DNA of 64,000 bases from Robiginitomaculum sp. (GTDB lineage Bacteria; Pseudomonadota; Alphaproteobacteria; Caulobacterales; Maricaulaceae): the NCBI GenBank assembly GCA_002733905.1, contig NVXK01000016.1, positions 17,647-81,646 of the forward strand, read 5' to 3'. This document shows, one piece after another, positions 64,000 through 64,000 of this stretch (its first letter is position 1; every line of letters starts with the position of its first letter). A program made the position numbers and the translations under genes. The notes under the pieces are model-generated. The model was not told where the DNA came from and did no database searches. It saw nothing but the letters and a program-made list of their open reading frames with translations.

Positions 64000-64000
64000 G

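Noticed and set aside
61306-64000. CRISPR-associated transposon (CAST)
   Set aside because: Only TniA and a truncated TniB are visible; no Cas12k/Cascade genes, TniQ or CRISPR array in the window.

Overview
The window reads as an alphaproteobacterial chromosome (inferred from murA-DUF2948-UPF0262 synteny, the short RNase E/G, and kbl-tdh, blh-sulP and A2M-pbpC pairs). (1) ~1-7.45 kb: right-hand end of a prophage with tail tip, receptor-binding, lysis and nested spanin genes. It stops at a duplicated tRNA 3' end that still has a terminator (candidate att site). (2) ~7.6-38.6 kb: mostly ordinary core genes (murA, infA, maf, RNase E/G, yacG, guaB, guaA, rlmE, A2M/pbpC, kbl/tdh) and tRNA-Phe. (3) ~38.6-47.8 kb: a putative 3-hydroxybutyrate-ester or oligomer utilisation locus (3-HB dehydrogenase, two MaoC proteins, acyl-CoA synthetase, TetR, two alpha/beta hydrolases, TonB receptor, MFS). 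(4) ~48-52.6 kb: a second TonB receptor and a DUF4345/TetR pair. (5) ~52.8-64 kb: an accessory island with an FG-GAP lipoprotein flanked by hairpin repeats, hipBA, and an E2-only (type II-short-like) CBASS operon (CD-NTase, E2, patatin CapV). A divergent CapH/CapP-like XRE + ImmA/IrrE regulatory pair adjoins the CBASS operon, with two matching operators between them. The CBASS+CapHP block is bracketed by two direct copies of a tandem 24-bp repeat that resembles TniA/TnsB-type transposon-end binding sites. A tniA-tniB module follows, and its tniB is cut off by what looks like an IS21-family end. The most interesting signal is this transposon-end-bracketed, CapHP-controlled E2-only CBASS cassette. 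No searches were run; family calls come from motif recognition.
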